Program-made: the position numbers and the translations under genes
The notes under the pieces: generated by a model
The model's input: the letters and a program-made list of their open reading frames with translations, nothing else
Database searches by the model: none
Told to the model about the DNA's origin: nothing
Source of the DNA: Engelhardtia mirabilis
GTDB lineage: Bacteria; Planctomycetota; UBA1135; GCA-002686595
Length of the DNA stretch: 64,000 nt
Reading direction: 5' to 3'
NCBI RefSeq assembly: GCF_007748095.1
Contig: NZ_CP036287.1
Span: 6,510,001-6,574,000, forward strand
Part shown: piece by piece, positions 1-7,572 of the stretch
Numbering within the stretch: the stretch's first letter is position 1
Layout of the letters: every line of letters begins with the position of its first letter

Positions 1-476
1 AGCATGGCCGAGTCGGATGGTTGAGAGTCAGCGCAGCGCAGCCGCGCAGTTCGGGGGCAGGTGCTCGGGCGACCGGTCCGGGGCAGTTTGGCCCCGGGAG
101 ACGTCCCGCTCGATGATTCGAGGCAAGACGCGCTGGGGGTCGGACCTACTTCCCTCAAGAACGGCAGGCTCGGCCGGAGCGATTGCCGCAAATCGAGAGA
201 AGCTCGGTCCTTGTCGCATGAATCTGGCCTCCTGGCAACAGGGGCTCGACAACCCTCGCCGGGCCATTCGCCCGGCGCTGGCGGTCCCCGCTGCAGACCT
301 GTACATGGGAAACCGATCCCACATCCGGCCTCCCGAAGAGGTCACTTGTCCTGAATCCGAGGCCCTGGCGCCGGGGCCCCCGTCCGCCCGAACGCGCGCG
401 ACCCGCGAGCGCCAGCCCGCGGGTCGCCAAGGGTCCGGCCTGGACCCTCCTAGGAGTCTGCGTCGACTCCGAAGAC
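1..476. other. No confident gene; hairpin at 257-277
   Basis: I see no convincing gene here. The open frames are arginine- and proline-rich, as expected from chance in GC-rich DNA. A perfect 8-bp stem with a 5-nt loop (257-264 with 270-277) lies about 200 nt beyond the stop of the minus-strand gene that ends at 477. It could be part of a termination region, but no T-tract follows it. Confidence 0.4.
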
Positions 477-1994
477 TCAGAGGGCCGGCTCGCCGCCCTC
501 GTCGTCCAGACACCAGCGGAAGTTGTCGACGCCACCGGACCCCGCGAACTCGAGCACCGCACGGCGCACGCCCCCGAACCCGCCGTTGTCGAATCCGAAC
601 ATCTGCACCGAATTGTCGCCAATCGGCCCGAGGTCGCGAACCAGGAGCAGGTTGTCGAACTCGTCGTACAGGTAGAGGAAGTCGAACTCCTCGCTGTCCA
701 CGTCGATCACCTGGAAGCTCAGCACGCTCACGTCCTGGTCCCAGCGGAACTCGATCTTGCCGCCTTCCTGGGCGTCGTCGGGATCGTCGACGAGGCCGTC
801 GTTGTCGGCGTCCACGTCGTCCTCGGCGATGATCAGCAGGTTGCCGAGGAACTCGTCGTTGCCGATGCCCGGGCCGGGCGTCATCAGGTCGAAGTCGCCG
901 CCGGTCGGATTGCCCGAGTCGAAGATGATCGCCTTGTCGGGTCCGAAGGGGCTGCCATTCTCGGCGGAGATGCGCAGGCCCAGTTCGTCGTAGTACTGGT
1001 CCGTCATCTCGGTGCCGGCGGGCATGTCGAGCGGACGTCCCATGGTCGACTCGTTGAAGTCGGCCGTGATCGGGCAGGGAATCATGCCGATCTCGGCGAT
1101 GCCCCCGGAGCCTCCGAAGTCGAGGGCGATGTTGGTGACGTCCTTGAACTGGACGAACACGGTCTGGACCCCGTTGTCGCCGACGTCGACCAGCGGCACC
1201 GTGGTCACCCCCGGTACCCCCTCGCGAGTGAAGCGGATCTCGCTGAACTGCGTGTCGTCGATGTCGACGACGGTCAGCCAGAACACGTCGGCCGGCGGAT
1301 CGTAGGTGAAGCGCAGGATGCCGCCGCCCTGCTCATCGTCAGGGTCGTCGACCAACCCGTCGTTGTCGGCGTCGACGTCGTTCTCGGCCACGATCAGAAG
1401 CTGACCGTAGGCGACGTCGTTGCCGAGTCCAGGACCCGGTGTCAGCAGGTCGGTGTCGCCCCCGGTCGGGTTGGCGGAATCGAAGATGAGCGCGCGGTTC
1501 GGTCCGCCGCCCTTGTTGAGCGCGGAGATCCGCAGGCCGATGTCCACGTACTCATCGGTGATCTCCTGTCCGGGGACCGGCTCCTGGAATCCCGGCGCGA
1601 AGTCGAAGTCGAGGGCCAGGGCGTTCTGCGCTCCGCCGATCGGGAGCAGGGCAGCATCTGTCTGCCAGAACTGACCTTCGTCCAGGTACACCGCTGCGAC
1701 CTGGAAGCAGGTGCCGGCGGGGAGGCCGGCGGCGTTGGGGACGCCGACCGCCACGCTCGCAGTGCCGGCGCCACCGAGGTAGCCGTCGGCGAACTGGAAG
1801 CCGGTCGAGTAGTCGAAAGCCTGGCCCGTCGGCTGGGCCAGGAGCACGTAGGGCGCGCCCGCGGGTCCTTGGACCTCGACGTAGGCGGTGAGTTGGTCGC
1901 CGACGCGCTTGGAGTAGGCGACCAGCGAACCGTCTGCCTGGAGCGGGTCGACGGGCAGGACTGCGGGCAGGAACAGTGCGATCGAGGGGATCAT
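477..1994 (-). CDS. Secreted protein with two homologous DxDxDG-containing repeats
   Basis: Function not recognised. The 505-residue product begins with a short hydrophobic stretch (IALFLPAVLPV) that may be a weak signal peptide. Residues about 15-140 resemble the surface domain found at the C-termini of other exported proteins in this window. Two homologous repeats follow, at about 146-310 and 313-495. Each begins with an EITDEY/EMTDQY motif, continues with LRISA, IFDS.NPTGGD.DL.TPGPG and an acidic DVDADNDGLVDDPDD segment, and ends near a GSGG. The acidic segment looks like a calcium-binding loop. A cell-surface or extracellular role is inferred. The start is the ATG at 1994; no clear Shine-Dalgarno site precedes it. 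The gene is divergent from the CYTH gene at 2235. Confidence 0.75.
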   Translation of the reverse strand: MIPSIALFLPAVLPVDPLQADGSLVAYSKRVGDQLTAYVEVQGPAGAPYVLLAQPTGQAFDYSTGFQFADGYLGGAGTASVAVGVPNAAGLPAGTCFQVAAVYLDEGQFWQTDAALLPIGGAQNALALDFDFAPGFQEPVPGQEITDEYVDIGLRISALNKGGGPNRALIFDSANPTGGDTDLLTPGPGLGNDVAYGQLLIVAENDVDADNDGLVDDPDDEQGGGILRFTYDPPADVFWLTVVDIDDTQFSEIRFTREGVPGVTTVPLVDVGDNGVQTVFVQFKDVTNIALDFGGSGGIAEIGMIPCPITADFNESTMGRPLDMPAGTEMTDQYYDELGLRISAENGSPFGPDKAIIFDSGNPTGGDFDLMTPGPGIGNDEFLGNLLIIAEDDVDADNDGLVDDPDDAQEGGKIEFRWDQDVSVLSFQVIDVDSEEFDFLYLYDEFDNLLLVRDLGPIGDNSVQMFGFDNGGFGGVRRAVLEFAGSGGVDNFRWCLDDEGGEPAL

Positions 1995-2234
1995 GGCCGT
2001 GTCTGTCTCGAGATGGGTTTCCCCGGGGGCCGCTGCGAGGCTCCTGGCGGGCGGGGGAAGGGTCGTTCGATGAGATCGGGGGACGCAGCGACGACTCCTC
2101 GCTTCGATTGCCGTTGGGCGAACTCGTCTACCCTCCGGCGTCCTGTCGCGGTCCCCACGACCTCGAACGCCCCGAGCCTAGCCCCGATTCAAACTATTCG
2201 GGATCTTCTTATCTGCTAAATACTCCCACCCACC

Positions 2235-3026
2235 GTGGGCCCCGTGAATCCCCCTCCCATCGAGACCGAGTACTGCTGGGTGGTTCTGCCTCCCGATACC
2301 CGATCGACCCTGGACGCCGTGGCCTCTGCCACGCGCCTTGGCGCCCTGCACCTGGAGCCGCTGCCACCTGTCGACATCGACGACACGATCCTGGACCGGC
2401 CGGACGGGGCCCTGGGCGCACTGGGGCTGACCCTGCGCCTGCGGATCGAGGGCGGAGCGCCCGCACTCCTGACGATCAAGGGGCCGACCCGGCTGACGGC
2501 CGACGGCGCGACGACCCGCGCCGAGTTGGAGCGGCCCTTCTCCAAGCCGGCGTTGATCGCGGCCCTGGCCTTCCTGGAGGGTCTCGGAGGTCCCCCGACG
2601 CCGGCGCTCGACGCCATCGGCGAGCTCGGGTCGGAGCCCCGGGCGGCCCTCGCGCAGCTCGGGTTCATCGAGGTCCAGCGGCGACGCAACCTGCGGCGGC
2701 GGTCGATGCTCCTGGGGCCGGATGGGTCTCGACTCGCCGAGCTCGCGATCGACGAGGTCCGCTTCCGCGCTGGCGAGCGTGAGGTCGGGCACGCCGAGCT
2801 CGAGCTGGAGCTGGTCGGCGGGACCCCGGACCAGGCGGCCCCCGCCATCGCCGCCCTGGAAGAGCTGGCGCGACCCCACCTGAGAGCGTGGCCCCACTCC
2901 AAGACGGCCCTGGCGCGGTTGCTGGCGGACGCGGCCCGAGACGGACGCCTCGCGGGCTGGCTGGACCCTGGCGGCCACCTGACGGCCTCCGCCTACCCAG
3001 AGCTGAGCGCACTGCTCGGCGCCTGA
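2235..3026 (+). CDS. CYTH-domain protein (triphosphate tunnel metalloenzyme-like)
   Basis: The 263-residue product resembles the CYTH superfamily, whose members hydrolyse or transfer triphosphates inside an eight-stranded beta tunnel. The supports are the N-terminal IETEY motif, the L-R-L-R-I strand followed by LTIKGP (about residues 58-77), an arginine-rich RRRNLRRRS segment, and the strand pair ending HAELELELV (about 195-203) followed by a helix. The family's hallmark EXEXK motif is incomplete: E10 and E12 are present but position 14 is Cys instead of Lys. Activity is therefore uncertain. The GTG at 2235 was used; a GTG nine bases downstream is equally possible. The gene stands alone between a divergent secreted-protein gene and the acyl-CoA dehydrogenase. 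Confidence 0.75.
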   Translation: MGPVNPPPIETEYCWVVLPPDTRSTLDAVASATRLGALHLEPLPPVDIDDTILDRPDGALGALGLTLRLRIEGGAPALLTIKGPTRLTADGATTRAELERPFSKPALIAALAFLEGLGGPPTPALDAIGELGSEPRAALAQLGFIEVQRRRNLRRRSMLLGPDGSRLAELAIDEVRFRAGEREVGHAELELELVGGTPDQAAPAIAALEELARPHLRAWPHSKTALARLLADAARDGRLAGWLDPGGHLTASAYPELSALLGA

Positions 3027-3228
3027 CCCACCCTGGACGCCCGTGATCCCAGGCACGGGCTGGGGCGCCGAATGGGCAGCCGCGGCGCCCTGATTCCTCA
3101 CGAACCGAGGCCTGGCGGTCGATTTACAACCAGGACCGCCGTTGGTGGCCTATACAACCACCCGGGCATTCCGCCGCTCCGGAGGCGCTCCCGCGCCCCG
3201 ATCTCCACTTCGATCCGTCACGACTGCC

Positions 3229-5649
3229 ATGGTCCTGCTGATCCTGCTCCTGGCCCTCTTCGCCGCCGTCGCCCTGCTCTTCGTCGGGCAGACCTGGCTC
3301 GGATGGGCGGCGCCCATCGGTGCCGTCCTGCTCTTCTGGGGCGCGAGCACGAGCTTCGCTTCGACGCTGTTCTGGGTCGTAGCCGTGCCCTTCGCGCTCC
3401 TGGCCTTGGTCACCGGCGTGCCGACCCTGCGGCGGGCGGTCTTCGCCGGCGCGCTGATGAAGGCCCTCGGCCCGATCCTGCCGCGCATGAGCAAGACCGA
3501 GAAGGAGGCCCTGGAGGCCGGCACCGTCTGGTGGGACGGCGAGCTGTTCAGCGGCCAGCCCGACTGGAAGCAACTGCTCGACTTCAAGAACCAGCCCTTG
3601 ACGCCGAAGGAACGCGCCTTCGTCGACGGACCCGTCGAGCGCCTGTGCGAGATGCTCGACGACAACAAGATCGTCTCGTCGGGCGACCTCTCGCCGGAGG
3701 TCTGGCAGTTCATCAAGGCCAACGGCTTCTTCGGGATGATCATCCCCGAGCAGTACGGGGGCCTGGGCTTCAGCGCCATCGCGCACTCCGCGGTGGTGAC
3801 CAAGATCAGCTCGCGCAGCGTGACCGCCGCCGTGACGGTGATGGTCCCCAACTCCCTCGGCCCGGCGGAGCTGCTGCTCCACTACGGCACCCAGGAGCAG
3901 AAGGACCACTACCTGCCGCGCCTGGCGAGCGGCGAGGAGATCCCCTGCTTCGCGCTGACCGAGCCCAACGCCGGCTCCGACGCGGCTTCGATGACCAGCG
4001 AAGGCGTGGTCTTCCGCACCCAGCTGGGCGGCGAGGAAGTCATCGGCATCCGACTGAACTTCTCGAAGCGCTACATCACCATGGCGCCGATCGCCACGGT
4101 GGTCGGCCTGGCCTTCAAGCTGCGCGACCCCGACGGCCTGCTGGGCGACGAGCCCGAGCTCGGCATCACCTGCGCGTTGATCCCGCGCAACACGCCGGGC
4201 ATCGAGATCGGCCAGCGCCACGATCCGCTCGGCATGCCGTTCATGAATGGCCCGCTGCACGGCAAGGACGTGTTCGTCCCGCTCGACACGATCATCGGCG
4301 GCCCCGCCAACGCCGGTAAGGGCTGGAAGATGCTGATGCAGTCCCTGGCCGCCGGCCGGGGCGTCTCGCTGCCGTCCATGTCGGTCGGCGCGGCGCAGAT
4401 GGCCACCCGCGCGGTGGGCGCCTACGCCACCGTGCGCGAGCAGTTCGGCATTCCGATCGCGAAGTTCGAGGGCATCGAGGAGCGCCTGGCGCGCATCGGC
4501 GGCCTGACCTACGCCATGGACGCCGCGCGCGTCCTGACCGCCGGCTCGATCGACGCGGGCGAGCAGCCCTCGGTCATCTCGGCCATCGTCAAGTGTTACC
4601 TGACCGAGTCCATGCGGGTCGTGACCAACGACGCCATGGACATCGTCGGCGGCGCGGGCATCTGCCGCGGACCGCGCAACATCATCGCCCACGGCTACCA
4701 GGCCCTGCCGATCGCGATCACCGTCGAGGGCGCGAACATCCTCACGCGCTCGATGATCATCTTCGGCCAGGGCGCCCTGCGCTGCCATCCCTTCGCCAAG
4801 GACGAGGTGGCCTGCTTCGAGCGCCGCGACTCCGCCGGCCTGGAGCAGGCCTTCTTCGGCCACGTGGGCTTCGTGTTCCAGAACGCCGCCCGCGCCTTGG
4901 TGCACGGCCTGACCGGCGCGCGCTTCGCGGGTACGCCCATGTCGGGCGAGGCCGGACGCTACCTGCAGCAATTCGAGCGCATGAGCTCGGCCTACGCCTT
5001 CCTGGCCGACACGGCCATGGGCACCCTGGGCGGCAGCCTCAAGTTCCGCGAGAGCCTGACCGGCCGCCTGGCCGACGCCCTCTCGTGGATGTACCTGGGC
5101 ACCGCGACGGTCAAGCGCTTCCACGACGGCGGCTGCCGCAAGGAAGAGCTGCCCTTCATGCGCTGGGGTTGCGACCACGCGCTCTTCGAGATCCAGAAGG
5201 CCATGGAGGACTTCCTGGCCAACTTCCCCTACCGCCCGATCGCCTGGGGCCTGCGCCTGGTGCTGTTCCCCCTGGGTCGTTCCTACCGCGCGCCCTCGGA
5301 CGCCCTGGGCGCCAAGATCGCCCGCGCGATCACGGACGGCGGCGCCCTGCGCGAGGAGTTCTCGCCGGACGTCTTCGTGCCGCCGGTGACCGAGCTGGGC
5401 CTGGGCCAACTCGAGGAGGCCTACGGGGCCGTGCTCGAGGCGCGTGCGGTCGAGAAGGTCGTGCGCGACGCGATCAAGAAGAAGCACCTGGCCAAGAAGC
5501 CCGGGCACAACCTCTACGAGCGCGCCCTCGAGGCCGGCGTCATCGGCCCGAGCCAGATGGCCGTGCTCGAGCGCGCCAACAGCCTGCGCGACCGCTCGGT
5601 GGCCGTCGATGCCTTCGAGCCGGGGGCCTACGCCCAGCAGGCGGGCTGA
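3229..5649 (+). CDS. fadE: Acyl-CoA dehydrogenase, FadE type
   Basis: Flavoprotein catalysing the first step of fatty-acid beta-oxidation (acyl-CoA to trans-2-enoyl-CoA). From the ATG at 3229 it is 806 residues, close to the roughly 815 of E. coli FadE and much longer than ordinary acyl-CoA dehydrogenases. It opens with the two hydrophobic segments typical of FadE (MVLLILLL... and the stretch around GWAAPIGAVLLFWG). The dehydrogenase core follows, with FALTEPNAGSDAASM and a C-terminal flavin region containing IVGGAGICRGPRN, then the extra C-terminal domain of the FadE family. The frame is open from 3142, but the 29 upstream codons are not family-like. A long palindrome (5665-5778) follows the stop. 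No other beta-oxidation gene is adjacent. Confidence 0.93.
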   Translation: MVLLILLLALFAAVALLFVGQTWLGWAAPIGAVLLFWGASTSFASTLFWVVAVPFALLALVTGVPTLRRAVFAGALMKALGPILPRMSKTEKEALEAGTVWWDGELFSGQPDWKQLLDFKNQPLTPKERAFVDGPVERLCEMLDDNKIVSSGDLSPEVWQFIKANGFFGMIIPEQYGGLGFSAIAHSAVVTKISSRSVTAAVTVMVPNSLGPAELLLHYGTQEQKDHYLPRLASGEEIPCFALTEPNAGSDAASMTSEGVVFRTQLGGEEVIGIRLNFSKRYITMAPIATVVGLAFKLRDPDGLLGDEPELGITCALIPRNTPGIEIGQRHDPLGMPFMNGPLHGKDVFVPLDTIIGGPANAGKGWKMLMQSLAAGRGVSLPSMSVGAAQMATRAVGAYATVREQFGIPIAKFEGIEERLARIGGLTYAMDAARVLTAGSIDAGEQPSVISAIVKCYLTESMRVVTNDAMDIVGGAGICRGPRNIIAHGYQALPIAITVEGANILTRSMIIFGQGALRCHPFAKDEVACFERRDSAGLEQAFFGHVGFVFQNAARALVHGLTGARFAGTPMSGEAGRYLQQFERMSSAYAFLADTAMGTLGGSLKFRESLTGRLADALSWMYLGTATVKRFHDGGCRKEELPFMRWGCDHALFEIQKAMEDFLANFPYRPIAWGLRLVLFPLGRSYRAPSDALGAKIARAITDGGALREEFSPDVFVPPVTELGLGQLEEAYGAVLEARAVEKVVRDAIKKKHLAKKPGHNLYERALEAGVIGPSQMAVLERANSLRDRSVAVDAFEPGAYAQQAG

Positions 5650-5664
5650 TCGACCTCCGGTAGC

Positions 5665-5778
5665 GTGGGACGTACGGTGGCGGGATCATTCGTCCCACCT
5701 GCCGAGGCGAGGAGCGGCCGCAGGCCGCTTCCTCGCCCCGGCAGGTGGGACGAATGATCCCGCCACCGTACGTCCCAC
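5665..5778. repeat. 114-bp imperfect palindrome with perfect 39-nt outer arms
   Basis: The outer 39 nt at 5665-5703 are the exact reverse complement of 5740-5778. The inner part (5704-5739) is also nearly self-complementary around a GGCCGCAGGCC centre. The element lies between the fadE stop and the start of the next lipoprotein gene. It could act as a transcript-end stem-loop, but its length and internal order look more like a REP/RAYT-type or MITE-like palindromic element. It shares the core GTACGGTG with the second palindrome at 13401-13482. Confidence 0.85.
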
Positions 5779-5797
5779 CAAGCAGTCAGCCCCCGCC

Positions 5798-6952
5798 GTG
5801 CACCGCCACTCACCCATCGCCGCCTTCGCTCTCCTCGTCGTCGCCGGCTGCGTGGCCGGTGAACCCACCGGACCGCCGGTCACGATCCTGACCGTCAGCA
5901 CCCGCTCGGCGCTCGACGTCGGCGAGATCGCGCCGGGTGCCTCGGGCACCGTCGTCGAGTTGAACGCGGGCGACAGCGATTGGAACCGTCTCGCGCGCCT
6001 GATGTGCGCCGACGCGCCCGCGGTGGACGACGGCCCCTTCCCGCTGCTGCCCGGGTCCGCGGCGACCCTGGCCGAGCGCGCCAGCGACGCGGGCTTCGAG
6101 ACGGCGGCCTACGTCACCGGCGAGGCGACCCGCGAGGAGGGCGGGCTCTTGCAAGGTTGGTTCCACGGCTACGACGGGCCGAGCCTCGAGAGCCTGGCCC
6201 CCGGATCCGCCGAGCGCCTGGCGGCCTACCTGGGCGCTGACTTCGTCAAGTCGAAGCTGCCGCGGCCGATGGAGGACGCCAGCTTCCTGTGGGTGCACCT
6301 GGACTTGACCGGCTTCGACGCTCCCGCCGCCGCCAAGTTGGCCGCGGATGCCTGGCGTCAACTGGGCGAGGCCAGCAGTTCGCGCCCCGATGCCGTGCGC
6401 GTGCTGGCGCTGCTGCCCGCCGGGAGCACCAGCGTGACCCTGGCCTCGACCGCCGGCACCCCGCCCTCGGACGCGAGCCTCTACTCGTTGATCTCGGAAC
6501 AGGCGGCGCTCCCGCCCCTCGAAGCCCGCGCGACGGGGCACGAGACCTGCACCACGCACCACCCCACCGGCGAGGTCTGGAGCGTGCGGCGCTACCTCGA
6601 CGGCAAGCCGAACGATCCGTGGATCGTCTGGCACGTCAACGAGCTGCCCCAGTACGAGACGGACTACGCCCGGGGGGCGCGCAGCGGTCATTGGTTCAGT
6701 CGCGCGGAGAACGGCTATCCGCTGTTCGAGCGCCACTACGCCGACGACGAGCCGAGCGGTGAGTGGCTGCGACGCCGCCCCGACGAGTCGATCGTGTCGC
6801 GTGGCAGCTTCGAAGGCGGCCACCGCGTGGGCATCTGGAGCGAATGGCATCCGGGCGGGCAGCTGGCCCTCGAGGTGACCTTCGACGACCGGGGACGCCC
6901 GGTGGGCGAAGTTCGGCGCTGGAGCGCGAACGGCGCTCCGATCGCGCGCTAG
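5798..6952 (+). CDS. Lipoprotein: degenerate sulfatase-like region fused to MORN-type repeats
   Basis: Predicted 384-residue lipoprotein. The GTG at 5798 gives a signal peptide ending in the lipobox LVVAGC; the frame is open upstream through the palindrome but that part is not protein-like. Residues about 24-250 recall alkaline-phosphatase-superfamily sulfatases: an opening VTILTVSTRSALD, then TLAERASDAGFETAAYVTG, a GGLLQGWFHGYDG segment and FLWVHLDLTGFD. The sulfatase C/S-x-P-x-R active-site motif is not visible, so this part is probably non-catalytic. The last 130 residues carry repeats of the YwqK/MORN type (HPTGEVW..RRYLDGK, SGEWLRRR, VGIWSEWHPGGQLALEVTFD). A structural or binding role at the envelope is inferred. 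The small lipoprotein gene at 6994 follows on the same strand. Confidence 0.6.
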   Translation: MHRHSPIAAFALLVVAGCVAGEPTGPPVTILTVSTRSALDVGEIAPGASGTVVELNAGDSDWNRLARLMCADAPAVDDGPFPLLPGSAATLAERASDAGFETAAYVTGEATREEGGLLQGWFHGYDGPSLESLAPGSAERLAAYLGADFVKSKLPRPMEDASFLWVHLDLTGFDAPAAAKLAADAWRQLGEASSSRPDAVRVLALLPAGSTSVTLASTAGTPPSDASLYSLISEQAALPPLEARATGHETCTTHHPTGEVWSVRRYLDGKPNDPWIVWHVNELPQYETDYARGARSGHWFSRAENGYPLFERHYADDEPSGEWLRRRPDESIVSRGSFEGGHRVGIWSEWHPGGQLALEVTFDDRGRPVGEVRRWSANGAPIAR

Positions 6953-6993
6953 TCCCTTGCGCGATGGGCGGCCGCCGGGCGACGCTCGCGGCC

Positions 6994-7383
6994 ATGTCGC
7001 GCTCCATCCGCCTGCTCGTTCCAGCGCTGCTGCTCGGAGGTCTCGGTTCCTGTGTCTCGCCCCTCGTGTCCTACGGCGGTCCGGTCACGGCCGAGGGCAT
7101 CGAGGTGACCGTGGACGGGGTCATCCGGCGCTTCGGACGCGTGCTCGCCGTCGAGGGCACGGCGCGCAACGTGGGCCAGTCCGACCAGGGCCACCTGCGC
7201 CTGGTCTTCGAGCTGCTGGACGACGACGGCGCCAAGATCGGCGACGCCACCGCCCAGTCCGAGGGCCTGCGCGCCGGTCAGCTCTGGCGCTTCGATGCGG
7301 CGGCCACCGTGAAGTTCCACGCGCGGGTGGACCGGGTGCGGCTCGACCGGGTGGAGCTGGGGCCGGCCCTGAAGCTGGACTGA
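6994..7383 (+). CDS. Small lipoprotein with FxLYD-like domain
   Basis: Predicted 129-residue lipoprotein: MSRSIRLLVPALLLGG with the lipobox GLGSC. The ATG at 6994 is preferred over the in-frame ATG at 6964 because the signal peptide begins there. The mature part is one beta-sandwich-like domain with the pattern VEGTARNVGQS...LRLVFELLDDDGAKIGDA and RAGQLWRFDAAA. This is the layout of FxLYD domains, which often sit on bacterial lipoproteins and describe no enzymatic activity. It is 41 nt downstream of the sulfatase-like/MORN lipoprotein gene on the same strand, so they may be co-transcribed. Confidence 0.65.
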   Translation: MSRSIRLLVPALLLGGLGSCVSPLVSYGGPVTAEGIEVTVDGVIRRFGRVLAVEGTARNVGQSDQGHLRLVFELLDDDGAKIGDATAQSEGLRAGQLWRFDAAATVKFHARVDRVRLDRVELGPALKLD

Positions 7384-7572
7384 CCGGGCACCGGGGACGC
7401 CGAGCACTGCCGCCCTTGAACCCCACGCGTCCAGGGTCGTTCCTCCCACGCCACGCCGGGAGTCGGCGCCAAGAGTCTCGACCCCCGCGGCGTTCCTCGG
7501 TCGGGGCGGCGCGATCCTTGCGACTGCGGAGCGACGACCCCTGGGCCCTTCCATGGCTGAGACAGACCAACC

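Noticed and set aside
1..60. A tRNA-like GGCCGAGTCGG near the window start
   Set aside because: It recalls the D-arm of Ser/Leu tRNAs, but there is no T-arm (GGTTCGAATC) or acceptor stem in the right place.
28..513. 161-codon minus-strand open frame
   Set aside because: Arg/Ser/Gly-rich and without domain features; the 3' part overlaps the real gene ending at 477.
3124..5508. A 794-codon minus-strand open frame opposite fadE
   Set aside because: No recognisable motif and a composition typical of the complement of a GC-rich gene; the plus-strand FadE is unambiguous.
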